Assembly: GCF_016756395.1 (NCBI RefSeq)
Contig: NZ_AP018365.1
Location: 6,700,001 to 6,764,000 of the forward strand
Length of the DNA stretch: 64,000 nucleotides
Direction of reading: 5' to 3'
DNA from: Streptomyces sp. SN-593
GTDB lineage: Bacteria > Actinomycetota > Actinomycetes > Streptomycetales > Streptomycetaceae
The notes under the pieces: model-generated
Database searches by the model: none
What the model saw: the letters and a program-made list of their open reading frames with translations, nothing else
Told to the model about the DNA's origin: nothing
Translations under genes and position numbers: made by a program
Shown here: positions 16,395 to 23,873 of the stretch, in pieces
Position numbering within the stretch: the stretch's first letter is position 1
Layout: the number at the start of each line of letters is the position of its first letter

Positions 16395-18058
16395 CAGTGC
16401 AGACCTTCCGCGAGCGGTCCCAGCGCGAGCGCCGGGAAGTAGGTGAGGCCGACCACGATGACGATCACCGCGGTGAGCAGGCCGACGAACTGCGGCCGGT
16501 GGGTGGGCAGGGTGCCCGCCGTCGCGGGCACCGGCTGCTGGGAGCCCAGCGAGCCGGCCAGCGCGAGCACGAACACCATCGGCAGGAACCGGCCGACGAG
16601 CATCGCCAGACCGAGCGCGGTGTTGTACCAGTCGGTGTTCACCGACAGGCCGGCGAACGCCGAGCCGTTGTTGTTCGCGGCGGAGGTGAAGGCGTAGAGC
16701 ACCTCGGAGAAGCCGTGCGCGCCGGAGTTGAGCATCCCGGCCCGCTCGCCGGGCAGCGCCATCGCCAGCCCCGCGCCGACCAGCACCACCGCGGGGGTGG
16801 CGAGGATGTACAGCGACGCGAACTTCATCTCCCGGCCGCCGAGCTTCTTGCCCAGGTACTCCGGGGTCCGCCCGACCATCAGCCCGGCCACGAACACCGC
16901 GATCACCGCGAGGACCAGGATGCCGTAGAGCCCCGAGCCGGTGCCGCCCGGCGCGATCTCGCCCAGCATCATGTCGAACAGCGTCATGCCGCCGCCGAGC
17001 GGCGAGTACGAGTCGTGGAAGGAGTTGACCGCGCCGGTCGAGGTGAGCGTGGTGGACGCGGCGAAGAGCGCCGAGCCCCACACGCCGATCCGCTGCTCCT
17101 TGCCCTCCGTCATCCCGCCGGCGGCGTGGCCGGCCGCGCTGTGCACGCTGTGCAGCTCGTTGACGGTGATCACCGCCACCGACGCCGCCCAGATCAGCGC
17201 CATCACGGCGAGGATCGCCCAGCCCTGGCGCCGGTCGCCGACCATCTTCCCGAAGGTGCGCGGCAGGCAGACGGCGATCACCAGCAGCAGGTAGACCTCC
17301 ACCAGGTTGGTGAACGCGTTGGGGTTCTCGAACGGGTGGGCGGAGTTGGCGTTGTAGAAGCCGCCGCCGTTGGTGCCGAGTTCCTTGATCACCTCCTGCG
17401 AGGCGACCGGGCCGCCGGTCAGGCTCTGGTGGTCGCCGACGAGCGTGGAGACCGACTGCACACCGTGCAGGTTCTGCACCACTCCGCCGGCGACCAGCAC
17501 GACCGCGAAGACGCAGGCGATCGGCAGCAGCACCCGCAGCACGATCCGGGTCAGGTCCACCCAGAAGTTGCCCACCCGGTCGGTGCGCCTGCGGGTGAAG
17601 CCGCGGATCAGGGCGGCGACGACCGCGATGCCGACCGCGGCCGACACGAAGTTCTGCACCGCGAGCCCGGCCATCTGCACCAGGTGGCCCATCGTGGTCT
17701 CGCCCGAGTACGACTGCCAGTTGGTGTTGCTGACGAAGGACGCGGCGGTGTTGAAGGCCACGCCCGGCGCGACCGCCTTCATGCCGACCGCCAGCAGCAG
17801 GTGGTTCTGGAGCCGCTGCAGGCCGTACAGGAACAGCACGGAGACCGCGGAGAACGCGAGCACGCTGCGCAGGTAGACAGGCCAGCGCTGGTCGGCGTCG
17901 CCGTCCACCCCGCCGGCGCGGTAGAGCAGCCGCTCCAGCCGCAGGTGCCGGGGGGAGGTCAGCACGTGGGCCATGTAGTCGCCCAGCGGCCGGTAGGACA
18001 GGGCCAGGACGGCGAGCAGCGCGAGGATCTGCAGCCAGCCCGCGAGGGTGTCGTCCAC
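16394..18058 (-). CDS. kdpA: Potassium-transporting ATPase subunit A
   Basis: The potassium-translocating channel-like subunit of KdpFABC, 554 residues with many membrane helices. The selectivity-filter-like segments are visible: AFNTAASFVSNTNWQSYSGE, KELGTNGGGFYNANSAHPFE (with ENPNAFTN following), SALFAASTTLTSTGAVNS and TSAANNNGSAFAGL. The start is a GTG at 18058, directly abutting the kdpF stop; the end overlaps kdpB by one base in ATGA. Confident assignment. Confidence 0.97.
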   Translation of the reverse strand: MDDTLAGWLQILALLAVLALSYRPLGDYMAHVLTSPRHLRLERLLYRAGGVDGDADQRWPVYLRSVLAFSAVSVLFLYGLQRLQNHLLLAVGMKAVAPGVAFNTAASFVSNTNWQSYSGETTMGHLVQMAGLAVQNFVSAAVGIAVVAALIRGFTRRRTDRVGNFWVDLTRIVLRVLLPIACVFAVVLVAGGVVQNLHGVQSVSTLVGDHQSLTGGPVASQEVIKELGTNGGGFYNANSAHPFENPNAFTNLVEVYLLLVIAVCLPRTFGKMVGDRRQGWAILAVMALIWAASVAVITVNELHSVHSAAGHAAGGMTEGKEQRIGVWGSALFAASTTLTSTGAVNSFHDSYSPLGGGMTLFDMMLGEIAPGGTGSGLYGILVLAVIAVFVAGLMVGRTPEYLGKKLGGREMKFASLYILATPAVVLVGAGLAMALPGERAGMLNSGAHGFSEVLYAFTSAANNNGSAFAGLSVNTDWYNTALGLAMLVGRFLPMVFVLALAGSLGSQQPVPATAGTLPTHRPQFVGLLTAVIVIVVGLTYFPALALGPLAEGLH

Positions 18059-18148
18059 TTAGAACCTCTCCGGGCGGATCAGGGCCACCACGAGGTAGCC
18101 GATCAGGGCCACGGCGACGACGAGGCCGACGACGTTCTCGGCGCTCAC
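18059..18148 (-). CDS. kdpF: KdpF small membrane subunit
   Basis: A 29-residue hydrophobic peptide found by hand reading. It begins VSAENVVGLVVAVALIGY and ends LVVALIRPERF, the usual KdpF pattern of a single helix followed by a short PERF tail. It lies directly upstream of kdpA with no gap. The GTG start overlaps the stop of a second small membrane ORF (GTGA), indicating coupled translation. KdpF stabilises the Kdp complex. Confidence 0.93.
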   Translation of the reverse strand: MSAENVVGLVVAVALIGYLVVALIRPERF

Positions 18149-18228
18149 AGCCGCTCCACCCCCTTGGCCACCAGGCCGATGACGGCGAACACCACGACGG
18201 TGAGGAGGATGAACAGGAGGTCTGGCAT
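18145..18228 (-). CDS. Small membrane protein heading the kdp operon
   Basis: A 27-residue ORF read by hand: it begins MPDLLFILLTVVVFAVIG and ends LVAKGVERL. It is one predicted membrane helix with a basic tail. It overlaps kdpF by four bases (GTGA) and is the first ORF of the operon. I recall comparable short peptides before kdpF in other Streptomyces, but no function is established. It could be an extra Kdp subunit or regulator; that is inference from position and coupling. Confidence 0.75.
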   Translation of the reverse strand: MPDLLFILLTVVVFAVIGLVAKGVERL

Positions 18229-18372
18229 GCGTGAGCACCCCGGGCAGTCGTTCGGAGGGGACGGGACCGCCCGCGAGCCGTGCGCCGGCTTGCGGGCGAT
18301 GCCGGCCGTCTGCCGGCCGGCCCCCTCACTGAAGCCCTTCCCGGGCCGCCCGGGTGCTCCTGTTAGCGCCTT

Positions 18373-18411
18373 CCTGACGCGCTCACCTGCGGCCTTGACG
18401 GTGTCTTGACG
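18373..18411 (-). promoter_or_regulatory. Candidate KdpE operator / kdp promoter
   Basis: Three half-site-like copies of CGTCAAG occur on the minus strand: CGTCAAG at 18405-18411, CGTCAAG at 18394-18400 (11 bases on) and CGTCAGG at 18373-18379 (21 bases further). The near-helical spacing and position about 150-180 bases before the first kdp ORF fit binding of an OmpR-family regulator such as KdpE. The functional assignment is inference. Confidence 0.45.
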
Positions 18412-18725
18412 CCGGCCGGGTGCGGCGGGGCCCGCCGCGCGCCGGACCCGCGCGGGGCGGGGGAGCGGGCACGGGCGAAGGCTCGGGCTTCGGCTTCGGC
18501 TTCGGGAGAAGCTCCGGCGACGGCTTCGGGTGAGGCCCTGGCCACGGTCGCGGGAGCGGCCCCGGCAGCGGGTCCGGTAGCGGCTCCGGCAGCCGTCGCG
18601 CGCGGTGCGCGCCGCGCTCCGCCGGGTCGGACGCGGCGCGGCGGCCCGGCGAGGGATAATCGGCAGGTGGGCCGGTGGGAGCACGAACGTACGCCGGCCG
18701 CCGTCGCCCGGAACGGGAAGCAGCC
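18412..18725. other. Intergenic, degenerate GC-rich repeats
   Basis: This 314-base stretch between the kdp promoter and the GPP34 gene contains loose repeats of GGCTTCGG and CCGGCAGCGG type (about 18480-18600). I see no gene with a plausible start, ribosome site and codon bias on either strand. Confidence 0.5.
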
Positions 18726-19418
18726 ATGACCACAGCGCGTGATCTTCTGACCGTCACGATGGACCTGCCGTCCAGCCGGACCGTGGAGCGCGGCGACCTG
18801 TCGCTCGGACTCGCCGGCGCGGAACTGGTGGACCTGCTGCGGGCGGGCGCGGCCACCTTGGACCGGGGGCGGATCGTGCCGGGCGCGCGGCAGCCGCACA
18901 CCGACCGGCCGCTCGGCGAGGCCGCGGCCGCGCTGTCCCGCACCCTGCCCTTCGAGACCGTGGACGACTGGCTGTGGCGCCGCGGGCGCGGGTTGGCGGC
19001 GGCCTACCTCGCGGTCCTCACCGAGGAGGGCGCGGTGGCCCGGCAGCGGCAGCGGCGCTGGCTGCTGTTCGGCCGCAGCCGTACGGTACTGGTGGACTCC
19101 GCCGACCGCCGCCGCGCGGCCCACCGCTGGGCGGCCGACGAGCCGGTGCTGCTCGCGCTGGCCGCCACGGTCGGCGCCACCGGGCCCGGCCCGCAGCCGC
19201 CGCCCCCGCGGCCGGACCCGTCCGTGGACCTGCCCGCGCCCGACCCCGCCGGCCCGGTGGGCCTCCCGCCCGACCTCGCCGCGCAGGTCGCCGACCCCTC
19301 CGTGGCGGCGGTGCTCGCCGCGGTCGCCCAGGCCGTCGCCGAACTGTCCGACGAGCGCCGCCGCCGCGCCGGCCGCCTCGGCGACGCCCACGCCACCACC
19401 CTCCGCCGCGGCTACTGA
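18726..19418 (+). CDS. GPP34 (GOLPH3/Vps74-like) family phosphoprotein
   Basis: A 230-residue protein of the GPP34 family, the bacterial relatives of eukaryotic GOLPH3/Vps74. Visible hallmarks are LAGAELVDLLRAGAATLDRG near residue 25, DWLWRRGRGLAAAYLAVL with the following TEEGAV, and the W-rich basic loop RQRRWLLFGRSRTVLVDSAD. In Streptomyces such proteins are numerous and of uncertain role; membrane association is suggested by the eukaryotic relatives. The ATG at 18726 follows a GGAAG site. The C-terminal third is rich in proline and alanine. It is monocistronic here. Confidence 0.85.
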   Translation: MTTARDLLTVTMDLPSSRTVERGDLSLGLAGAELVDLLRAGAATLDRGRIVPGARQPHTDRPLGEAAAALSRTLPFETVDDWLWRRGRGLAAAYLAVLTEEGAVARQRQRRWLLFGRSRTVLVDSADRRRAAHRWAADEPVLLALAATVGATGPGPQPPPPRPDPSVDLPAPDPAGPVGLPPDLAAQVADPSVAAVLAAVAQAVAELSDERRRRAGRLGDAHATTLRRGY

Positions 19419-19545
19419 CCGCCACCGGTGGGACCACCGCGGCCCCCGTTCGACGAGCACCCCGGGGCGGCGGCCGCGCCGCCGCCGTCGCCGGTCCGCG
19501 TGCGAGCAGCGGCCGGGGCGTCCAGGGGGCCGGGGGACCGGTCGG

Positions 19546-20571
19546 TCAGCCGGTGGGGGAGACCGCCGGCGGCGCCGGGGAGCGGTAGTCGGGCGTGACC
19601 ACGTGGGACGGCGTGCCGCCCTGGAGCACGGTGAGGATGTCGTCCGCGAGCATGTGCGCGATGGCCACGCTGGCGCTGCCGCCGAGCCCGCCGACGTGGG
19701 GGGTGAGGAGGGTGCGCAGGTCGGGGGCGAGCAGCGGGTTGTCCGGCAGGGGCGGCTCCGTGGTGAACACGTCGACCGCCGCGCCGAACAGGTGGCCGCC
19801 GCGCAGCGCGTCGGCGAGCGCGTACTCGTCCACGACCCCGCCGCGCCCGACGTTGACGACGATGCCGCCGCGCGGGAGCAGCGCGAGCTGGTCCCGTCCG
19901 ACCAGGCCGCGCGTCTGCGGGGTCAGCGGCAGGTGCACGGTGACCACGTCGGCGCCGCGCAGCGCCTCCTCCAGCGAGTCGGTGTACCTGCTGCCGGGCG
20001 GCAGCGCCTCCGGCTGCTGCGGGAACCGGTCGTAGGCGATCCCGCGCATCCCGAGCGCGGCGTGCGCCAGGCCCAGCACGCGGCGGCCGGTGTTGCCGTA
20101 GCCGAGGACGGCGATGGTCCGGCCTTCGAGGTCGAGCTGGTGCAGGTCCTGCCGGACGGAGAAGTCGCGGCGGCGCACCGCCGCGTCGAGTTCGCCGAAC
20201 CGGCGGGCGACCGCGAGCGCCGCCGCCAGCGTGTGCTCGGCCACGGACGCGGCGTTGGCCCCCGGCGCGAAGAGCACCGGGATGCCGCGTGCGGTGGCGG
20301 CGGCGACGTCGATGTTGTCGACTCCGACGCCGTGCTTGGCGATCGCCCGCAGCCGGGGCGCGGCGGCGATCAGCCCGCTGTCCACCGGGTGGATCTGGCT
20401 GACGATCACCTCGGCGTCCAGGAGCGTGGCGCGCTGCCGCGCCTCGGGGAGCGACTTGTCGAGGAAGACGACGTCGGCCGCGGCGCGCAGCCGGCGCACC
20501 CCCGCGTCGTTGAGCGACTCGGTGACGACGACACGGGGGCGGGGGCCGGTGCCGGGGCCGGGGTGGGGCAT
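19546..20571 (-). CDS. D-2-hydroxyacid dehydrogenase (phosphoglycerate-dehydrogenase type)
   Basis: A 341-residue NAD-dependent oxidoreductase that interconverts a D-2-hydroxyacid and 2-oxoacid. The Rossmann motif is TIAVLGYGNTGRRVLGLAHA. The catalytic triad positions are visible in NVGRGGVVDEYALADAL (arginine), DVFTTEPPLPDNPLL (glutamate) and LLTPHVGGLGGSA (histidine). No ACT or other extension is present, so serine biosynthesis is unlikely. The ATG at 20571 has AAGGAG about nine bases before it. It is the last gene of the minus arm of a GntR-controlled cluster, 23 bases after the SDR gene. Confidence 0.9.
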   Translation of the reverse strand: MPHPGPGTGPRPRVVVTESLNDAGVRRLRAAADVVFLDKSLPEARQRATLLDAEVIVSQIHPVDSGLIAAAPRLRAIAKHGVGVDNIDVAAATARGIPVLFAPGANAASVAEHTLAAALAVARRFGELDAAVRRRDFSVRQDLHQLDLEGRTIAVLGYGNTGRRVLGLAHAALGMRGIAYDRFPQQPEALPPGSRYTDSLEEALRGADVVTVHLPLTPQTRGLVGRDQLALLPRGGIVVNVGRGGVVDEYALADALRGGHLFGAAVDVFTTEPPLPDNPLLAPDLRTLLTPHVGGLGGSASVAIAHMLADDILTVLQGGTPSHVVTPDYRSPAPPAVSPTG

Positions 20572-20594
20572 GGGGGCACGCTCCTTCGGGGGGT

Positions 20595-21368
20595 TCACAG
20601 CGCTCGGACGAGGCCGCCGTCGACGCGGACGGCGGACCCGGTGACGTACGAGGCCCTGGCGGAGGCGAGGAAGGCGACGACGTCGCCGAACTCCTCGGGG
20701 GCGCCGTAGCGCCGGGCGGGGATGTCGCCCTGGGAGGCGCCGCGCACGGTCTCGACGTCCTTGCCGGTGCGCTGCGCGGCGGCCTCGTCGAGCGCGGCGA
20801 CCCGGTCGGTGGCGATCCGGCCGGGCAGCACCAGGTTCACGGTGACGCCGTCCTGCGCGACCTCGGCGGCGAGCGTCTTGAGGTAGGCGGCCAGCGCCCA
20901 GCGTCCGATGTTGGAGGCGGCGAGGTTCGGCAGCGGGGCGGCGACCCCGGAGGAGCCGATCGCCAGGACCCGGCCCCAGCGCGCCTCGCGCATCGCGGGC
21001 AGCAGCGCGTGGACCAGGCGTACGTGCACGTCGAGCAGCGGGTCCAGGGCGCCGGTCAGGGCGTCGGCCTCCAGGTCGGCGGCGGTGCCCGGCCGCGGCC
21101 CGGGCCCGTTGAGGACCAGGATGTCCACGCCGCCGAGCTGCCGTGCCACGGCGTCCAGCAGATGGGCGGCGGGCTGCGGGCCGGTCAGGTCGACCGGGAT
21201 GCCGACGGCACCGGGCAGTTCCGCGGCCACCTCCCGCACCCGGGCCTCCTGGCGTCCGCAGACGGCGACCTTGCAGCCCTCGGCGGCCAGGGCGCGGGCC
21301 GAGGCCCCGCCGAGCCCGCCGGTGGAGCCGAGGACGAGGGCGCGCTTTCCGGCGATCCGGAGGTCCAT
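20595..21368 (-). CDS. SDR-family oxidoreductase lacking the canonical tyrosine
   Basis: A 257-residue short-chain dehydrogenase/reductase-like protein. The cofactor-binding glycine motif is ALVLGSTGGLGGASARALA and the structural NxAG-like position is LVLNGPGPRPG. In the active-site region AIGSSGVAAPLPNLAASN the YxxxK tyrosine is missing: the protein has NLAASNIGRWALAAYLK instead. A subgroup of beta-ketoacyl-reductase-like SDRs shows a similar LSNxxR pattern, so this is probably not a broken gene. The C-terminal YVTGSAVRVDGGLVRAL is standard. ATGA overlap with the DapA-type gene upstream indicates co-translation. Confidence 0.87.
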   Translation of the reverse strand: MDLRIAGKRALVLGSTGGLGGASARALAAEGCKVAVCGRQEARVREVAAELPGAVGIPVDLTGPQPAAHLLDAVARQLGGVDILVLNGPGPRPGTAADLEADALTGALDPLLDVHVRLVHALLPAMREARWGRVLAIGSSGVAAPLPNLAASNIGRWALAAYLKTLAAEVAQDGVTVNLVLPGRIATDRVAALDEAAAQRTGKDVETVRGASQGDIPARRYGAPEEFGDVVAFLASARASYVTGSAVRVDGGLVRAL

Positions 21369-22258
21369 CAGCGGGTCACCAGTCCTTCCATGGCGGCGAG
21401 GTGCTCGTACAGGTTCGGTATCAGCGACGCGGGCAGCGCGGGCGCGGGCGGGCGTACGGCGGGGCCGGCGATCAGCTTGCGGTGGGCCAGGCACGCCTTG
21501 CGGATCGCGAGCCCGATGCCCGGCTGCTGCTCGAAGGCGATCAGGGGCAGGTAGGGCGCGAGCGCCTCGCGGGCCGCCGCGAAGCCGCCGGTGCGGTGCG
21601 CGTGGATGGTGGCGAGCAGGCCCTCGGGGTAGGAGAACCCGGTCATCGCGCCGGCCGCGCCGGCCTGGAGCTCGTCGATCAGGCCGATGCCGCCCAGTCC
21701 GCCGAAGACGGGCACGTCGAACCGGTCGCTCAGCGCCGCCACGCGGGCCGCGGTCGGGGCCGCCTCCGCCTTGACGGCGACGACGCCCTCCACGTCGGCG
21801 AGCGCCTCGATCTGCGCGGGCAGCGGCATGGACACGCCGCTGGCGACGGGGTAGTCCTGCACGACCAGGCCGACGCCGGTGGCGCGGTGCACGGCGTTGA
21901 GGTGGGCGGCGAGGACCGCCGGGGTGGGGCTGTTGATCTGCACCATCACGCCGGCGAGCCGGCTGCCCGCGACGCGCCGGGCGAGTTCCGCCTCCTCGAT
22001 CACGGGGGCGGTCGCGAGGGTGGTGGCGCCGACCACCACGGGCAGGTCGACGGCGTCGATCACCGTGGACAGCACCCGGGTGCGCTCGGCGCCGTCGAGT
22101 CTGGCCGCCTCGCCGAAGACGCCGAGCACGGTCAGGCCCGTCACGCCGAGTTCCTCGTAGCGGCGCACCAGCGTCGCGAGGCTGTCGAGGTCGACTTCGA
22201 GGTCGTCGTGGAACGGCGTCGCCACGACGCCCCACACTCCGGCCGGGAGCTTCGTCAT
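21368..22258 (-). CDS. DapA/NAL-family aldolase or dehydratase
   Basis: A 296-residue class I (Schiff-base) TIM-barrel enzyme of the dihydrodipicolinate synthase / N-acetylneuraminate lyase family. The lysine that would form the Schiff base is in GVVAVKAEAAP, the conserved tyrosine in LVVQDYPVASGVSM, and the N-terminal GVVATPFHDDLEVD is the family signature. The usual GxxGE is present in modified form (VLGVFGEAARL). The substrate is probably a 2-oxoacid or derived aldehyde; true lysine biosynthesis is unlikely given the neighbours. First gene of the minus arm, with an operator-like site about 100 bases upstream. Confidence 0.88.
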   Translation of the reverse strand: MTKLPAGVWGVVATPFHDDLEVDLDSLATLVRRYEELGVTGLTVLGVFGEAARLDGAERTRVLSTVIDAVDLPVVVGATTLATAPVIEEAELARRVAGSRLAGVMVQINSPTPAVLAAHLNAVHRATGVGLVVQDYPVASGVSMPLPAQIEALADVEGVVAVKAEAAPTAARVAALSDRFDVPVFGGLGGIGLIDELQAGAAGAMTGFSYPEGLLATIHAHRTGGFAAAREALAPYLPLIAFEQQPGIGLAIRKACLAHRKLIAGPAVRPPAPALPASLIPNLYEHLAAMEGLVTR

Positions 22259-22355
22259 CCGAGTCCTTCCTGGCCGCGTGACCCGGCCGCCGGGCCGGGC
22301 CGCGCGGTGCGTACGAGCACAGCGGTGCGTTCGGGCACATCGGCATACCAGCGAG

Positions 22356-22379
22356 GTATGCATCTCATATCTTATACAC
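22356..22379. promoter_or_regulatory. Candidate GntR operator, minus-arm side
   Basis: An AT-rich island in GC-rich DNA containing GCATCTCATATCTTATACAC. The core ATCTCATAT also occurs in the sites at 22687-22711 and 28724-28742. It lies about 100 bases before the DapA-type gene and is probably bound by the GntR-family regulator encoded at 28040-28717. Confidence 0.6.
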
Positions 22380-22686
22380 TAGCATCGAGGCACGAGGTCG
22401 AGGCTGCACCCGATCGGTGCCGCCGTCGCTCGGGTGTCCGTCCCGGGTCGGTCGCTTCGGAGCATCCCGAAGTCGCCCGGTGGGGCCCCGCCTGTCGGCT
22501 GTCCCCGCGGGTCGTCGAGTGCGCGTGAGGCCGCTGAACTGCTCGATTGCGAAGGCAGGTTGTCGCGGACCGGCCGCCTCGGCGCCCGGGTGGCGCGGTG
22601 TGGGGCGCCGCCTGCCATCGGGTGGCCGCGAAGTTCGCGAGGGCGCGTCCGGGGTTGCGCTGAGGCGAAGACGAACTATCATGCCC

Positions 22687-22711
22687 TCATACATCTTATA
22701 TCTCATATACC
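22687..22711. promoter_or_regulatory. Candidate GntR operator, plus-arm side
   Basis: Contains TATCTCATATAC (22699-22710), identical over 12 bases to the site before the gntR gene, preceded by a second related unit ACATCTTATA. It ends 35 bases before the Gfo/Idh/MocA start, where a repressor would block transcription. The interval 22380-22686 between the two operator sites shows no gene. Confidence 0.65.
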
Positions 22712-22745
22712 ACTCGCTCAGAGGGTGGCACTGGAGGACGAGGCA

Positions 22746-23873
22746 ATGGCGGCTCTCAGGATCGGCATCATCGGCGGCGGCTACATGGCGCGGGCGCACA
22801 GCGTCGCCCTCGCCACGCTGCCCGTCTACGTGGAGGGGCTCCCGCTCGAACCCGTCAGGGAGGTCATCTGCGACGCCACGGACGAGCTGGCCCGGGCCGC
22901 GGCCGAGGCGTACGGGTTCCGCCGCTGGTCCAGCGACTGGCGGGCGGTGGTGGAGGACCCCGACGTCGACGTGATCGACATCGTGCTGCCGAACGCCATG
23001 CACCACGAGGTGGTGCTGGCCGCCATCGCCGCGGGAAAGCACGTGACCTGCGAGAAGCCGCTGGCCAACACCGCGGCGCAGGCCGAGGAGATGACCCGCG
23101 CCGCCCAGCGGGCCGGCGTCGTCCACCAGATCGGCCTCAACTGGCGGCTGGCACCGGCCGTGCAGCAGGCCCGCCGACTGATCGAGGACGGCACGATCGG
23201 CGAGGTCCGCGACTTCCGCGGCTTCTGGCTGGCGGACTTCGGTGCCGACGACTCGGCGCCGATGACCTGGAAGTACAGCCGGGCCGGCGCCGGTTCCGGC
23301 GCGCTGGGCGACACCGGCAGCCACGTCATCGACATCGCCCGCTACCTGGTCGGCGACTTCGACTCCGTGGTGGGCCTGTCCCGCATCCACGTGCCCTTCC
23401 GCCGCGACCCGGCCACCGGCGACCCCGTCGCGGTCGACGTCGAGGACGACTCCGCCTTCCTCGCGGAGTTCTCCGGCGGCGCCTACGGCTACCTGCAGAA
23501 CACCCGCTCCTCGCCGGGCCGCAAGAACCACTGCGGCTTCGAACTGCACGGCACCAAGGGCTCGCTGACCTTCGACTGGGAGCGGATGAACGAGCTGCAC
23601 TTCTACGACTCCCGCGACCCCAAGGACCGCCAGGGTTTCCGCACCCTGCTGATGGGACCGGCCCACCCCTACGCCGGCCACTTCTGGCGGGTGCCCGGCT
23701 ACCAGATCGGCTTCGGCGAGACCAAGACCCTCCAGTTCCTCGAACTGGTCAGGGCGATCGGCGGGGACGGACAGGTGCAGACCTCCTTCGAGGAGGGCCT
23801 GCGCGCCAAGCAGGTGGAAGAGGCGGTCGAGGCGTCGGTGGAGTCGCGCGCCTGGCAGCAGGTGCCGAGGTGA
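22746..23873 (+). CDS. Gfo/Idh/MocA-family oxidoreductase
   Basis: A 375-residue NAD(P)-dependent oxidoreductase, usually acting on sugars, inositols or their acids. The N-terminal Rossmann motif is RIGIIGGGYMARAHSVAL; the diagnostic EKP motif is in HVTCEKPLANTAAQAEEM; the catalytic-region GDTGSHVIDIARYLVGD contains the D-x3-H pattern. The ATG at 22746 has GGAGG nine bases upstream. It is the first gene of the plus arm and overlaps the next gene by four bases (GTGA). The substrate is unknown. Confidence 0.92.
   Translation: MAALRIGIIGGGYMARAHSVALATLPVYVEGLPLEPVREVICDATDELARAAAEAYGFRRWSSDWRAVVEDPDVDVIDIVLPNAMHHEVVLAAIAAGKHVTCEKPLANTAAQAEEMTRAAQRAGVVHQIGLNWRLAPAVQQARRLIEDGTIGEVRDFRGFWLADFGADDSAPMTWKYSRAGAGSGALGDTGSHVIDIARYLVGDFDSVVGLSRIHVPFRRDPATGDPVAVDVEDDSAFLAEFSGGAYGYLQNTRSSPGRKNHCGFELHGTKGSLTFDWERMNELHFYDSRDPKDRQGFRTLLMGPAHPYAGHFWRVPGYQIGFGETKTLQFLELVRAIGGDGQVQTSFEEGLRAKQVEEAVEASVESRAWQQVPR

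Noticed and set aside
14121..16442. Long plus-strand ORF opposite kdpB
   Set aside because: It is antisense to the clearly recognisable kdpB. Its composition (His/Arg/Gly/Asp-rich) is that of an opposite-strand shadow in GC-rich DNA and it has no family motif.
18229..18372. Possible c-di-AMP (ydaO-type) riboswitch before the kdp operon
   Set aside because: Such riboswitches precede some potassium genes, but I could not find the conserved helices or motifs in this leader.
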